DNA from: a virus
IMG/VR virus record: IMGVR_UViG_3300010371_000123
Span: 1-20,491 of that record
Direction: 5' to 3' (one strand)
DNA: 20,491 nt
Part shown: piece by piece, positions 12,535 through 20,491 of the stretch
How positions within the stretch are numbered: the stretch's first letter is position 1
How the letters are laid out: every line of letters begins with the position of its first letter
Notes under the pieces: model-generated
The model's input: the letters and a program-made list of their open reading frames with translations, nothing else
The model's database searches: none
Told to the model about the DNA's origin: nothing
Translations under genes and position numbers: made by a program

Positions 12535-15500
12535 TGCCAGGTGGCCGAATTCGCATTTATTACGAAGCGGTCGTCCGCGACCTCGAGGCGGGCTCGAGGA
12601 GGGCGGAGCGATCGATCGACGGTGTAGGTGATGCCGCCGACCGGACCAATGCAAAGTTGGACGGGACGTCGGTCGCGATCGAGCGAACCCGGCAGAGCAC
12701 CGACCACTACACGAAGAGCAACCGCGAGGCGCAGCGGAGCACCTTGGATCTGAGTAAGGAGATCCAAGGGATCAACGCCCGCTTCACGGGGATGCGGAAT
12801 GTGGTCAGCCTGATCAAATGGCCGGGTCTGATTGCTGGCGCTGGCTACGCCGCGCAGGGACTCGGCGAGGTCTCGGCCGGGGCTATCGGTTTGACCTCAG
12901 CTCTTGCCCCCCTTTCGGGAGCTTTGGTGGCCTATCCCGCGTTGCTTGGGTCCTTTGCGCAGGCAATGGGCGTCGGTGCGCTCGCCCTGAGCGGTGTCAA
13001 GGGCGTTCTCGGCGAAATGAACAGCGCGCAGATTGCTTCGGGGGAAACGGCGAAACAGAGTGCCAAAGCTCAGGAAGCGGCCGCTGAATCGGTCCGAAGT
13101 GCGGAACGCCAGCTCTCTCAGGCCCAGGTTGGGTCCAAGCGAGCTCAGCATGAACTCACCCTGGCACGCCAGGAAGCTGTTCGGGACCTTGAGGATCTGA
13201 AAAACGCGGCCATCGATGCCGGCTTTGGAGAGAAACGGGCTGCCGAAAACCTTGCGAATGCCCGGCGCGAATTGGATCGAGCTCGGGCAGAACCTGGTAG
13301 CCATTCGGGTGCCGAACTGCGGAGCCTCCAACTCGGGGTAGAAGAAGCCCGACAGGGCCTCAAAGAGGCGAAACTCGAAAAGAAGCGGGCGGACCAGGAA
13401 GCCGCGAGAGGCAGTCGCCAAGGAGTCGAGAAGAACCCCAAAGTCCGCGAAGCCAAGCGGCAGGTAAACGAAGCCAACCTGCAAATCGCCGAATCCGCCC
13501 GTGCTGTCGCGAACGCTGAGAAGGCACAGAGCGAAGCGATGGAAGAAGGCGGCAGCGCTGCCAGCAAACTCGGCTCGAAACTCGCCGCGCTCCCGGCCGC
13601 AGCGCAGACGTTCGCGAAATTCATCTTCGGTCTGAAACCCAAAGTCCAGGAGCTGCAGAGCACCGCGGCGGAGGGTCTGTTCCCGGGTGTCGAAGGCGGG
13701 ATCAAATCGGCTCTCGCTCTCTTCCCCCGCGTCGACAAGGCAGTGGGGAAGACCGCCAAGACCCTCGGCGGCTTGGCGCAGCGCGCCGGGGAGTTGGTCG
13801 GCAGCAAGGGGTTTGGGCGCGACTTCACCACGATCGCGGACGGGAACGTTCAGATCATCGACCGACTAGGCAACGGCGGCCTGAAGCTGGCAGATGCCCT
13901 GCGCCAGGTACTCGTGGTCGGCCAGCCGCTCTTGAAGTGGATGGCGAAGAGCGGCGAACAGCTCGCCACTTGGGTCGACAACACCGCAAAGTCGGGCCGC
14001 GAAACTGGCAAGCTCGCCGGCTTCTTCGAAAAGACGCGCTGGACGATGGAAACGCTCTGGTCGATGGCCAAGAACGTCGCCTCTGGCTTTCTCGAAATCG
14101 GCAAAGCCGCCTACCCATTGGGCAAATCCATTTTGGTTGCGCTGAATGGGCAGACCAAGGAATTCTCTGATTGGACCCACTCCTTACAGGGGCGGAACGC
14201 GCTGCGCGAATACTTCGCCGAAGCCAAACCCGGGATCTTCGAGCTGGGCCGCCTGGTCAAGGACGTCGGCAAAGACTTCCTCTCGCTCTCCAAAGGCCAG
14301 GGCTTCTTCGAACTGACCCATGCCCTGCGGGTCGAACTGCTGCCGGTCATCACCGAAGTACTCAAATCGACCACGGCTGCTTTCGGACCAGCGCTGGTCA
14401 AAGCGCTCGTTCAGATCGGCAAGTTGCTCGGAAACCTCGCTGGCTCGAGCGGCCCACTCACTCTCTTCGTCGAATCGGTCACCTCGATGGTCAAGCTGGT
14501 CAACGGGGCGTTCGACAACGTCCCGGGGCTGAAGACGTTCGCGGTGACCCTCGCAGGTATCGCCACGGTGAGCAAAGCCATGAGGTTCACCGGAATGGTG
14601 ACCGGCCTGTCCTCAGCGCTTGGGATCGCAAAGAAGATTGCGGTGACCCTAGGGCTCATCGATGCGGCCGAGGCCGCCGCCGGCGGAGGGCTCCCGATTC
14701 CCGGCTTGGGTCGCAGGGCTTCGACCACCGTGGCTGGCGATGTCGGTGCATACGGTGAGAAGCAGGCGCTGCGGGACGTGGGATTACTTGGGAGCGGTGC
14801 CGCTGCCCCGAGCCTGGGCGCCCGGTTCGCCTCCGCGCTACCGGGCTTTCTTGGAACCGGCGCTGGACTGGCCGCCACGGGTGGACTGGCCGCCGCAGGA
14901 GCCTTCCTCATCAATCCCGGCGGCGGGTTGGTCAATGCCTCGAAAACGGCGAGCCAGCGCGAGGAAACCGACGCAATCCAGAAATTCGAAGGTCTCGATT
15001 TCACGAAGTCCGAAGCTCAGCTCAAGCGTTTGCGAAGCAGTTTCAAGACGACGATGGAGAAGCTCCGCACCGACGCGGCTCTCGGAATGGGTGCGATCAG
15101 CTCCGCCCTTGGCACCGGTCTCGGCATCGCCAACGAAACCTGGCGCAAGGGGACCAAGCAATGGCGCGATCACACCGCGCAGGCAATGCAGGCGGCAGTC
15201 TCGGAGATCCGCCAGGGGATGAAGGCCGGCACGATCGACGCCGAGTCCGGGCACAAGGAAATCAATCGCCTGCTCGGGGATATCCATCTCGTCAGAGGTA
15301 GTGACCCATTCGGCCTCTCGAGGGCGACGGTCAGCACCTTCAAAGACGTAGGGGAAGTCACCGCGAGCGGGGTCAGCAACTGGGTGAAGAAGCTGGAAGT
15401 GATGCCGGGCAAGGCGCGCGAACAGACGCGGGCGGCCACCAACGCCATGCTTGATGCGTGGGCGCAGGGGCATCCGAAACTCGAAGCGCAGGTCAAGAAC

Positions 15501-18014
15501 CTCACCGACTACGAGACCCGCAAATTCGGAGCAGCCAACCAGTCGATCCAGCGGAGTACCGCTAATGCGATGCTGAATATGGCGCAGTCGGCGGAAAGCG
15601 GTGCCAGCGCCTTCTCGAAGTCCCTCGGGAGCATCGGCAGCCAGCTCGCGGCGGCTCTCCGCGCGTTGGGGGTGACGAAGATCCCGTCCTTTCAGATCCA
15701 GCAGGCGGCGAAAACTGGGACTGGGGTCGGCTCGGAAATGCACCATCGCGAATTCGCCGACGGGGGCTTTCTGCGAGGCACCGGTCGCCGCGACACGGAG
15801 GTGGTCATGGCCGCCCCGGGCGAGGCGTTTCTGACCGGCCACCAGCAGCCTGAAGTCCAAGCGGCGCTTTCGTTCGCCAAGACCTTCGGCGTGGTGCAGA
15901 ACGGCTCGCTCCAAGAACTCTTCGCCAATGTCACCACGCCCCACTACATGGCGAGCGGGGGCATTGTGCGGCCGGTCATCACTGGAGGCGGTCCAGCCGA
16001 GCGCGAAGGCGAGCAGCACGGCGTCAACATGGTCTGGAAAGCCGCCCAGAAGTACTTCGAACGCCACGACGGCATCGGCCGCGTGATCGCAAACGGCAAC
16101 AGGATGAACGCCCTCCACCAGCCGTACTTGTGGGGCGGCGGGCACGGAGCCACTGCCTCGCGGAACGGCCCGTGGGACTGCTCCGGTGGGACTAGCGAGC
16201 TCGCGGTTGGAGCGGGCCTAGATGGCGCCGATTTCAACTTCGCGCCGATGGTCTCAGGCGGTTTCGAGAACTGGGGCTCGCCGGGCAAAGGCGACTTCAC
16301 GGTGCTTGCAAACACCGAGCACGTCTACTCGGTGCTGAAAACCCCGAAGGGCTGGAAAGCGATCGGGACCTCTGAAAAGAACCCCGGTGGTGGGTTCGGA
16401 TGGATCTCGGGCTACACGTTCCGCCCCGGCTTCACGATCCGCCACGCGGACTTTTCTACGACCTCAGGCAGCCGCACCGGTAAGCGCGACCGCAAGGGAC
16501 AGAAGCAGGCGAAGGGATTTGCCCGCGGGGGCTTCACCTCAGGCGACATCAAGCACAGCGGCGTGCTCTCACCCGAAGAATGGATGATCGCGATGCTGCT
16601 CGGCGGCTTCCCGGCGAGGGAAGGCGTGCTGGCGCAGGGCGCGGGGACGATCAAGTCGGAGTCGGGGTTCAACGCCTCGAGCCAGGTATCGGGGAACGAA
16701 CACGAAGGCGGCTGGGCACTCGCAGACGCCTTCGGGCCGACGTCGATGAAGCTCGACCCGATCCTCTCCTCGCACGCCGCTTTCCTCGAGTGGGAGAAGG
16801 ACGGCGGCTTCTGGCAGGCATGGGGGCAATGGGAGGCCGAACAGAGCGGCCTCAGCGGTGGTGGCGCAGGCACGTACGGCCCCGAATACATGCCGCTCGC
16901 CGCGGCTGTGATCAAGAAGTGGCTCGGCGGTGGCGCCCGCGGAGCCAGGGGCGGCGCGCCCAAGCTGGCGACGCCGACCTTTCCTGCCGGCCACACCTCG
17001 GCCGGCGGCGGCACCTACGGCTCGCCGGCGGGGCCGCCAGGGAAACCCGGCTCGGCGCGCCAGCACGAAGTCAATCTTCCCGGCCTCGCCCCCGGGATCC
17101 TTAGCGCGACCGCCAAGAGCCTGCCGAAGAACATCCAGGCGATGCTGAAGCAGCCCGGGATCACCTTCGCCCAAAAGCTCAGCATCGGCGAACTGGCGAC
17201 CACGGTCGCCGGGGCGACCTTCCAGCCGACCCTGAACGCTGCGGGCGAAATCGTCGACAGCGGCCTCGACGACAAAATCGCCGCCGAATTCCTCAAAGAA
17301 CTGCTGCTCCAAGACAAGAAACGGGTCCAGAAGAAGCTGAAGGAAATCGCCAAGGCGCTGCGCAGCCCACAGACGCAGGCTCGCAAGAACGCCCTGCAGA
17401 AAGCGCAGAGCGCGCTGCTCTCGCGGCTGGGCCAGGACATCTCAAGCCTTAGCGGGCTCAACGCGACCATCGAAGGCGAAGGGGCCGAAGGGGGCGGAGA
17501 AGAACACCACGCCACGCTCAGCGACCTCGCTGCCGGCTTCCGCAACTTCAACCTCAGCGATGTCATCGCCGAAGCGATGGGCCTCGACCCCTCGGATATG
17601 CCGACGGCACTCGACTACGCCAACCGCGACCTGGCATTGGCCGAACTCACCCCTGACGAAGCCGACGACAAAGCGGCGCGCAAGAAAATCCTTGAACTCA
17701 CCGAAGCGGAATTCGCTGCGGCGCGGGCGACCCCAGATCCCCGCGACGACATAACCGCTGCCCAGAACCTCAAAGCGGCGCGGGAAGCCTACGAAAACAT
17801 CGGTGAAATCAAACAGAACCTGGAAGCGCAGCTCAACCTCCAGAAAGAAGCCACTGAGAAGGCCGAACGAACCACGCGCCTCCTAGAAGAACAGAGCGGA
17901 CCTGATGGCACCGTCGCGAAAGCGATAGCTGCGGTGGTCAGCGGACAGATCGGCGGCAAAGTCGGCCTCGGCTTCGCAACCCCTTCTGTCGCCGGCTCGC
18001 TCGCCTCCTACTGA
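12534..18014 (+). CDS. Tape measure protein with NlpC/P60 and lysozyme-like domains
   Basis: A 1826-residue protein that sets tail length. Residues 90-160 form a hydrophobic Ala/Gly-rich region. Residues about 164-343 are a long charged coiled coil. A second hydrophobic stretch lies near 756-798. Residues about 1185-1305 resemble an NlpC/P60 cysteine peptidase: PYLWGGGH, then WDCSGG with Cys1216, then NTEHVYSV with His1263 and an ending FTIRH. Residues about 1345-1465 look like a lysozyme or transglycosylase fold: TIKSESGFNA with candidate Glu1376, then GGWALAD and later WQAWGQWE. A Gly/Pro-rich linker (about 1440-1516) and a C-terminal coiled coil (about 1700-1790) follow. Such domains open peptidoglycan during DNA entry. 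Length, position after the chaperones and coiled coils make the tape measure call firm; the third catalytic residue of the peptidase is not clear. Confidence 0.92.
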   Translation: MPGGRIRIYYEAVVRDLEAGSRRAERSIDGVGDAADRTNAKLDGTSVAIERTRQSTDHYTKSNREAQRSTLDLSKEIQGINARFTGMRNVVSLIKWPGLIAGAGYAAQGLGEVSAGAIGLTSALAPLSGALVAYPALLGSFAQAMGVGALALSGVKGVLGEMNSAQIASGETAKQSAKAQEAAAESVRSAERQLSQAQVGSKRAQHELTLARQEAVRDLEDLKNAAIDAGFGEKRAAENLANARRELDRARAEPGSHSGAELRSLQLGVEEARQGLKEAKLEKKRADQEAARGSRQGVEKNPKVREAKRQVNEANLQIAESARAVANAEKAQSEAMEEGGSAASKLGSKLAALPAAAQTFAKFIFGLKPKVQELQSTAAEGLFPGVEGGIKSALALFPRVDKAVGKTAKTLGGLAQRAGELVGSKGFGRDFTTIADGNVQIIDRLGNGGLKLADALRQVLVVGQPLLKWMAKSGEQLATWVDNTAKSGRETGKLAGFFEKTRWTMETLWSMAKNVASGFLEIGKAAYPLGKSILVALNGQTKEFSDWTHSLQGRNALREYFAEAKPGIFELGRLVKDVGKDFLSLSKGQGFFELTHALRVELLPVITEVLKSTTAAFGPALVKALVQIGKLLGNLAGSSGPLTLFVESVTSMVKLVNGAFDNVPGLKTFAVTLAGIATVSKAMRFTGMVTGLSSALGIAKKIAVTLGLIDAAEAAAGGGLPIPGLGRRASTTVAGDVGAYGEKQALRDVGLLGSGAAAPSLGARFASALPGFLGTGAGLAATGGLAAAGAFLINPGGGLVNASKTASQREETDAIQKFEGLDFTKSEAQLKRLRSSFKTTMEKLRTDAALGMGAISSALGTGLGIANETWRKGTKQWRDHTAQAMQAAVSEIRQGMKAGTIDAESGHKEINRLLGDIHLVRGSDPFGLSRATVSTFKDVGEVTASGVSNWVKKLEVMPGKAREQTRAATNAMLDAWAQGHPKLEAQVKNLTDYETRKFGAANQSIQRSTANAMLNMAQSAESGASAFSKSLGSIGSQLAAALRALGVTKIPSFQIQQAAKTGTGVGSEMHHREFADGGFLRGTGRRDTEVVMAAPGEAFLTGHQQPEVQAALSFAKTFGVVQNGSLQELFANVTTPHYMASGGIVRPVITGGGPAEREGEQHGVNMVWKAAQKYFERHDGIGRVIANGNRMNALHQPYLWGGGHGATASRNGPWDCSGGTSELAVGAGLDGADFNFAPMVSGGFENWGSPGKGDFTVLANTEHVYSVLKTPKGWKAIGTSEKNPGGGFGWISGYTFRPGFTIRHADFSTTSGSRTGKRDRKGQKQAKGFARGGFTSGDIKHSGVLSPEEWMIAMLLGGFPAREGVLAQGAGTIKSESGFNASSQVSGNEHEGGWALADAFGPTSMKLDPILSSHAAFLEWEKDGGFWQAWGQWEAEQSGLSGGGAGTYGPEYMPLAAAVIKKWLGGGARGARGGAPKLATPTFPAGHTSAGGGTYGSPAGPPGKPGSARQHEVNLPGLAPGILSATAKSLPKNIQAMLKQPGITFAQKLSIGELATTVAGATFQPTLNAAGEIVDSGLDDKIAAEFLKELLLQDKKRVQKKLKEIAKALRSPQTQARKNALQKAQSALLSRLGQDISSLSGLNATIEGEGAEGGGEEHHATLSDLAAGFRNFNLSDVIAEAMGLDPSDMPTALDYANRDLALAELTPDEADDKAARKKILELTEAEFAAARATPDPRDDITAAQNLKAAREAYENIGEIKQNLEAQLNLQKEATEKAERTTRLLEEQSGPDGTVAKAIAAVVSGQIGGKVGLGFATPSVAGSLASY

Positions 18015-18027
18015 TCCCCCAGAGCCC

Positions 18028-18035
18028 GAAGGGAG
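18028..18035 (+). promoter_or_regulatory. Ribosome binding site for the GTG-started distal tail gene
   Basis: GAAGGGAG sits nine bases before GTG 18045 in the 30-base gap after the tape measure stop. The next in-frame start, ATG 18135, would remove the first 30 residues and has no comparable site, so the GTG is preferred. Confidence 0.6.
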
Positions 18036-18044
18036 CTGCCGCCC

Positions 18045-20078
18045 GTGCCGGGAGAACTTCTGGTCCTCGACCCTGTCACCGAGGACGCGAGTAATATCGA
18101 ACTTCCGCTGAACGACGGGGTCAAGTTCCGCGCGATGGAACATGAGTACCCGCCTCCCCCTCGGGGGATTAATTGGTCCTCGAGCGCCGACACGGAGGGC
18201 GAAGAGGTCGGGGGTATCCGTTACCAAAATCGCACGATCACGATCAAGGTCCGCGTCTATGGATCCTCGCTCGAAGACTTGTTTACCCAGCTCGGCTACC
18301 TCGAGCAGAAGATGGGGCGGCTTGAGCGCAAGGAACCGATGACGCTGAAGCGGACGACGGCTTCAGGTCAGGTCTACGTCTTCGACCTGCGAGACGGCGA
18401 GGCCAACGTGACGCAGAACAATTCGATGCTGGCGACGAATCGCGCGGAAGTAGCAATCACCTTCACCGCGAAGCCGCTCGCCCGTGGTGCAGAAGGGGAA
18501 GGGGTTCTGCACACCGAGACGACCAAACCCTGCCTCGTCTTTACGGAGTTAGGTCCCAAGGGTGACGCGGCGGCGTTGGGGCGTTTGGTAATGACCGAGG
18601 CGCAAGGGGTGGATCAGTGGTCGCTGATCTGGGGGGTTCAGAGCCGTTATTACGACCCCTCCGTCGACGCCGAACTGTTCTACGAGGCCGAGAGCCGCAC
18701 CCCGCAGGGCGGGGCGGAAACGAAAGAACTCGCGGGCGCCTCTGGGCTAAGCAAAAACACCGTTTTCCAGGGCGGCCTCAAAAGCGCCTACATCTCGATG
18801 CTGTCGACCCAAAAAGCCAGCGCCGGCAATCACCTGAGCAACATCGGGACCTTCCGAGTCTTTGGTCGATTCCAGCGGCCCACCTCGAATTCAGGCGAAG
18901 TCAGCGTCGCGCTCGAATGGGCGCAGGGCGACTTTCGCTTGACCACCCAGAATGAAGCGAAGACCTGGAAGAAGGACGAACTCGAGGGCGTCTTCACTCT
19001 CGTTGACCTCGGGCTCGTCCACCTGATCAAGGTTACTGCCGGCATGCAGCGCTGGGAGGGGCGCATTCTTGCCAAATCCACCAGCACTGGCGACGACATC
19101 TATTGCGACTACCTGATGCTGGTCCCTGTGGACGAGGGCTACGGCGAATTGGTCGTCGACCCCCCGGAAATCGCTCCGACTGCGCTGACTGCCCATGATG
19201 AGTTCGAACAGCCAGAAGGAAATCTGGAAGGAAAGGCGCTGCCGAGCGGCCAGGTCTGGACCGAGACCAACCGAACGGGCGCCAATGGCTTCAAAGTCGC
19301 GGGTGGTCTTTGCAAGCGAACCATCGCCAGCGATGCCAACCTTAATTCCGGGTGTTTTGCTCAGGCCGGCTCGATCAGCTATGGGCGATTCGTCGCCGCC
19401 GTTGAACTGGCGATGCAGCTCACCACGAACCTTCGAGCCGGAATTCTCAGCAGATACGTATCCACTGAAAAATGGCTGATCGCGGTCGTCAACGGAACCG
19501 AAGAACTCCAGGTCATCAAAAATGTTGGCGGCACGGTCACGGTTCTGGCCTCCGCATCGACGAGAGCACCGGGCGAAGCCGGGATCGAATTGCCTGAAGG
19601 GTTCGTCCCCTTTTACATCCAGTTGGCGATGAGCGAAAACGGGATATGGCAGGCCACCTGCGGCGCGGCCAGCCTGAGCGGCCATGACGCGGACCTGGCC
19701 GCCGGGGGCGTTCTGGCCACCGGCAAGATTGGCCTCTACGACGTCCATGCTGGGACCGGCGAAGTCACCCGCCGCTTCGACAACTTCTGGTTCGCTGAAG
19801 CCGCTGCCGCCGACGCTGCCCTTTACGCCAACCGGCAGGCGGAGGTCCGCTGGGATCGGATGCAGCGTCAGGACTCCGCTGGGGGACTGATGGTTCCACG
19901 GTCGGATTATCGCGGGACCTACTTGAAGGTTCCTCCTGCCGGGAGGGAGGGTCGCTCAGCACGGTTCATTGTCAAGGCGTGCAGGGGCGACTATCGTTGG
20001 ATGGCTGATAGCGCGATCGACGATCTCAGCGGTCGACTGTTCACGCAGCCCCGACTCCTTACCGTGCCTGAGCCTTAG
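18045..20078 (+). CDS. Distal/minor tail protein with sugar-binding-like modules
   Basis: A 677-residue virion protein expected at the tail tip. Residues 1-145 look like the N-terminal domain of distal tail (Dit)-type proteins, with IRYQNRTITIKVRVYGSS (58-75), a helix FTQLGYLEQKMGRLER (80-95), and a closing strand AEVAITFTAKPLA (134-146). Residues about 170-370 are a beta-rich jelly-roll-like module (SLIWGVQSRYYDPSVDAELF near 193-212). Residues about 383-590 fit a LamG/concanavalin-like fold: DEFEQPEGNLEGK, then GQVWTET, and the ending RRFDNFWF. The last 85 residues (YANRQAEVRWDRM onward) form a C-terminal domain seen in actinobacteriophage minor tail proteins. The protein may both join tube to tip and bind host glycans. 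The start is GTG with a good ribosome binding site. Confidence 0.78.
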   Translation: MPGELLVLDPVTEDASNIELPLNDGVKFRAMEHEYPPPPRGINWSSSADTEGEEVGGIRYQNRTITIKVRVYGSSLEDLFTQLGYLEQKMGRLERKEPMTLKRTTASGQVYVFDLRDGEANVTQNNSMLATNRAEVAITFTAKPLARGAEGEGVLHTETTKPCLVFTELGPKGDAAALGRLVMTEAQGVDQWSLIWGVQSRYYDPSVDAELFYEAESRTPQGGAETKELAGASGLSKNTVFQGGLKSAYISMLSTQKASAGNHLSNIGTFRVFGRFQRPTSNSGEVSVALEWAQGDFRLTTQNEAKTWKKDELEGVFTLVDLGLVHLIKVTAGMQRWEGRILAKSTSTGDDIYCDYLMLVPVDEGYGELVVDPPEIAPTALTAHDEFEQPEGNLEGKALPSGQVWTETNRTGANGFKVAGGLCKRTIASDANLNSGCFAQAGSISYGRFVAAVELAMQLTTNLRAGILSRYVSTEKWLIAVVNGTEELQVIKNVGGTVTVLASASTRAPGEAGIELPEGFVPFYIQLAMSENGIWQATCGAASLSGHDADLAAGGVLATGKIGLYDVHAGTGEVTRRFDNFWFAEAAAADAALYANRQAEVRWDRMQRQDSAGGLMVPRSDYRGTYLKVPPAGREGRSARFIVKACRGDYRWMADSAIDDLSGRLFTQPRLLTVPEP

Positions 20079-20099
20079 CGGCGATGGAGCGAAATCTTT

Positions 20100-20480
20100 T
20101 CAGTGCAGGTTGATGAAAACTTCTGGCGATGAACCACGCCTGAAGACCTCATGGGCACAGCTTTCGAACTGTGGCGGAGGTGGTTCTTCAAACTCTTCAG
20201 CTTCTTCCACCTCTTCCGCATATGAAGGGTTCTCCTCTCTGCAACCCGGAATTCGCCGGTCGATTCGGTAGCTGAACGACCAGTAGTAAGCGTTGTACCG
20301 TCGCCTCAGAAAGACGTATCCCGAACCATCGAAGAACACGGTGCGGCCGTGGTCGCTTCGCTTGTGGATGCGGTAGCAGTGTGCGAGATACTCGTCCCTG
20401 CTGCTCTGCCGATAGTCAGAGCATTGGAATCGCCAGCCGCCGCCGTCCAGAAACACATTCTCCTGAATAGCCTTGTTCAT
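20100..20480 (-). CDS. Unrecognised minus-strand gene, possibly open at its 5' end
   Basis: A 126-residue protein read from ATG at 20480 down to TGA at 20100. It is convergent with the tail operon and only 21 bases from the end of the distal tail gene. It has FQCSDYRQSSRDEYLAHCYR (18-37), with Cys20, His34, Cys35 and His39 possibly binding a metal, then aromatic strands (TVFFDGSGYVFLRRRY and YYWSFSYRI), and an acidic segment 88-99 followed by four prolines. I do not recognise a family. Base composition is visibly less GC-rich than the structural genes, suggesting separate origin. No ribosome binding site is visible in the 11 bases before the ATG, and the frame stays open to the window edge, so the true start may lie outside. 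Confidence 0.5.
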   Translation of the reverse strand: MNKAIQENVFLDGGGWRFQCSDYRQSSRDEYLAHCYRIHKRSDHGRTVFFDGSGYVFLRRRYNAYYWSFSYRIDRRIPGCREENPSYAEEVEEAEEFEEPPPPQFESCAHEVFRRGSSPEVFINLH

Positions 20481-20491
20481 TAAGTACGCCG

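Noticed and set aside
14838-16145. Minus-strand open frame of 435 codons inside the tape measure gene
   Set aside because: It is antisense to a continuous 1826-residue tape measure frame, with no motif and no ribosome binding site of note.
19969-20271. Plus-strand frame of 100 codons overlapping the end of the distal tail gene
   Set aside because: It starts inside the tail gene, is Ser/Gly-rich and lacks a ribosome binding site; the minus-strand frame has the more protein-like sequence.
1-20491. CRISPR arrays, tRNA genes, attachment sites, integrase or insertion sequences
   Set aside because: Reading through the window I found no regularly spaced repeats, cloverleaf-like sequences, recombinase motifs or paired terminal repeats.

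Overview
This window holds the late structural region of a tailed double-stranded DNA phage, or a prophage, with a long flexible tail (siphovirus type) and an HK97-fold capsid. Base composition is GC-rich. The genes are tightly packed with ATGA, GTGA, TAATG and TGATG junctions and mostly strong AAGGAG-type ribosome binding sites. Together with the style of the proteins (P27-family small terminase, NlpC/P60-bearing tape measure), this suggests an actinobacterial host. A deep-branching actinobacterial lineage such as Thermoleophilia is possible, but that is inference. No integrase, attachment site, tRNA or host housekeeping gene is visible, so a free phage, a prophage or a metagenomic phage contig cannot be told apart.

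Layout, left to right. (1) 2-3007 is one tight gene cluster: the end of an unidentified gene, an HNH endonuclease, a family-2-like glycosyltransferase, a Gfo/Idh/MocA-family sugar dehydrogenase, a small Cys/His-rich protein and a conserved-looking phage protein of unknown role. All junctions from the HNH gene onward overlap by 4 bases. (2) 3008-3166 is the longest non-coding stretch among the phage genes. It is packed with palindromes and an alternating CG run immediately before the small terminase gene, and is the best candidate for the packaging site (cos). (3) 3167-5105 holds terminase small and large subunits. (4) 5099-8832 is the head module: a small linker protein, portal, prohead protease and major capsid protein. 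A strong 34-nt hairpin follows the capsid gene. (5) 8909-10585 is the neck and tail-completion module: a small coiled-coil protein, head-tail adaptor, gp10-like connector and tail terminator. (6) 10607-20078 is the tail module: a small acidic-tailed protein, the tail tube, the frameshifted tail assembly chaperone pair, a 1826-residue tape measure carrying two apparent peptidoglycan-hydrolase domains, and a large distal or minor tail protein with sugar-binding-like modules. (7) 20100-20480 is a convergent, lower-GC gene on the minus strand, unlike the rest.

The genes work together as a standard head-to-tail assembly line. The terminase with HNH cuts and packages DNA through the portal. The protease matures the capsid. 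Connectors and the tail terminator join head to tail. The chaperones load the tape measure, which sets tail length and probably helps breach the cell wall. The least ordinary part is the sugar cassette (glycosyltransferase plus dehydrogenase) embedded between HNH and terminase. It is not needed for assembly and probably modifies the virion, the phage DNA or the host surface.
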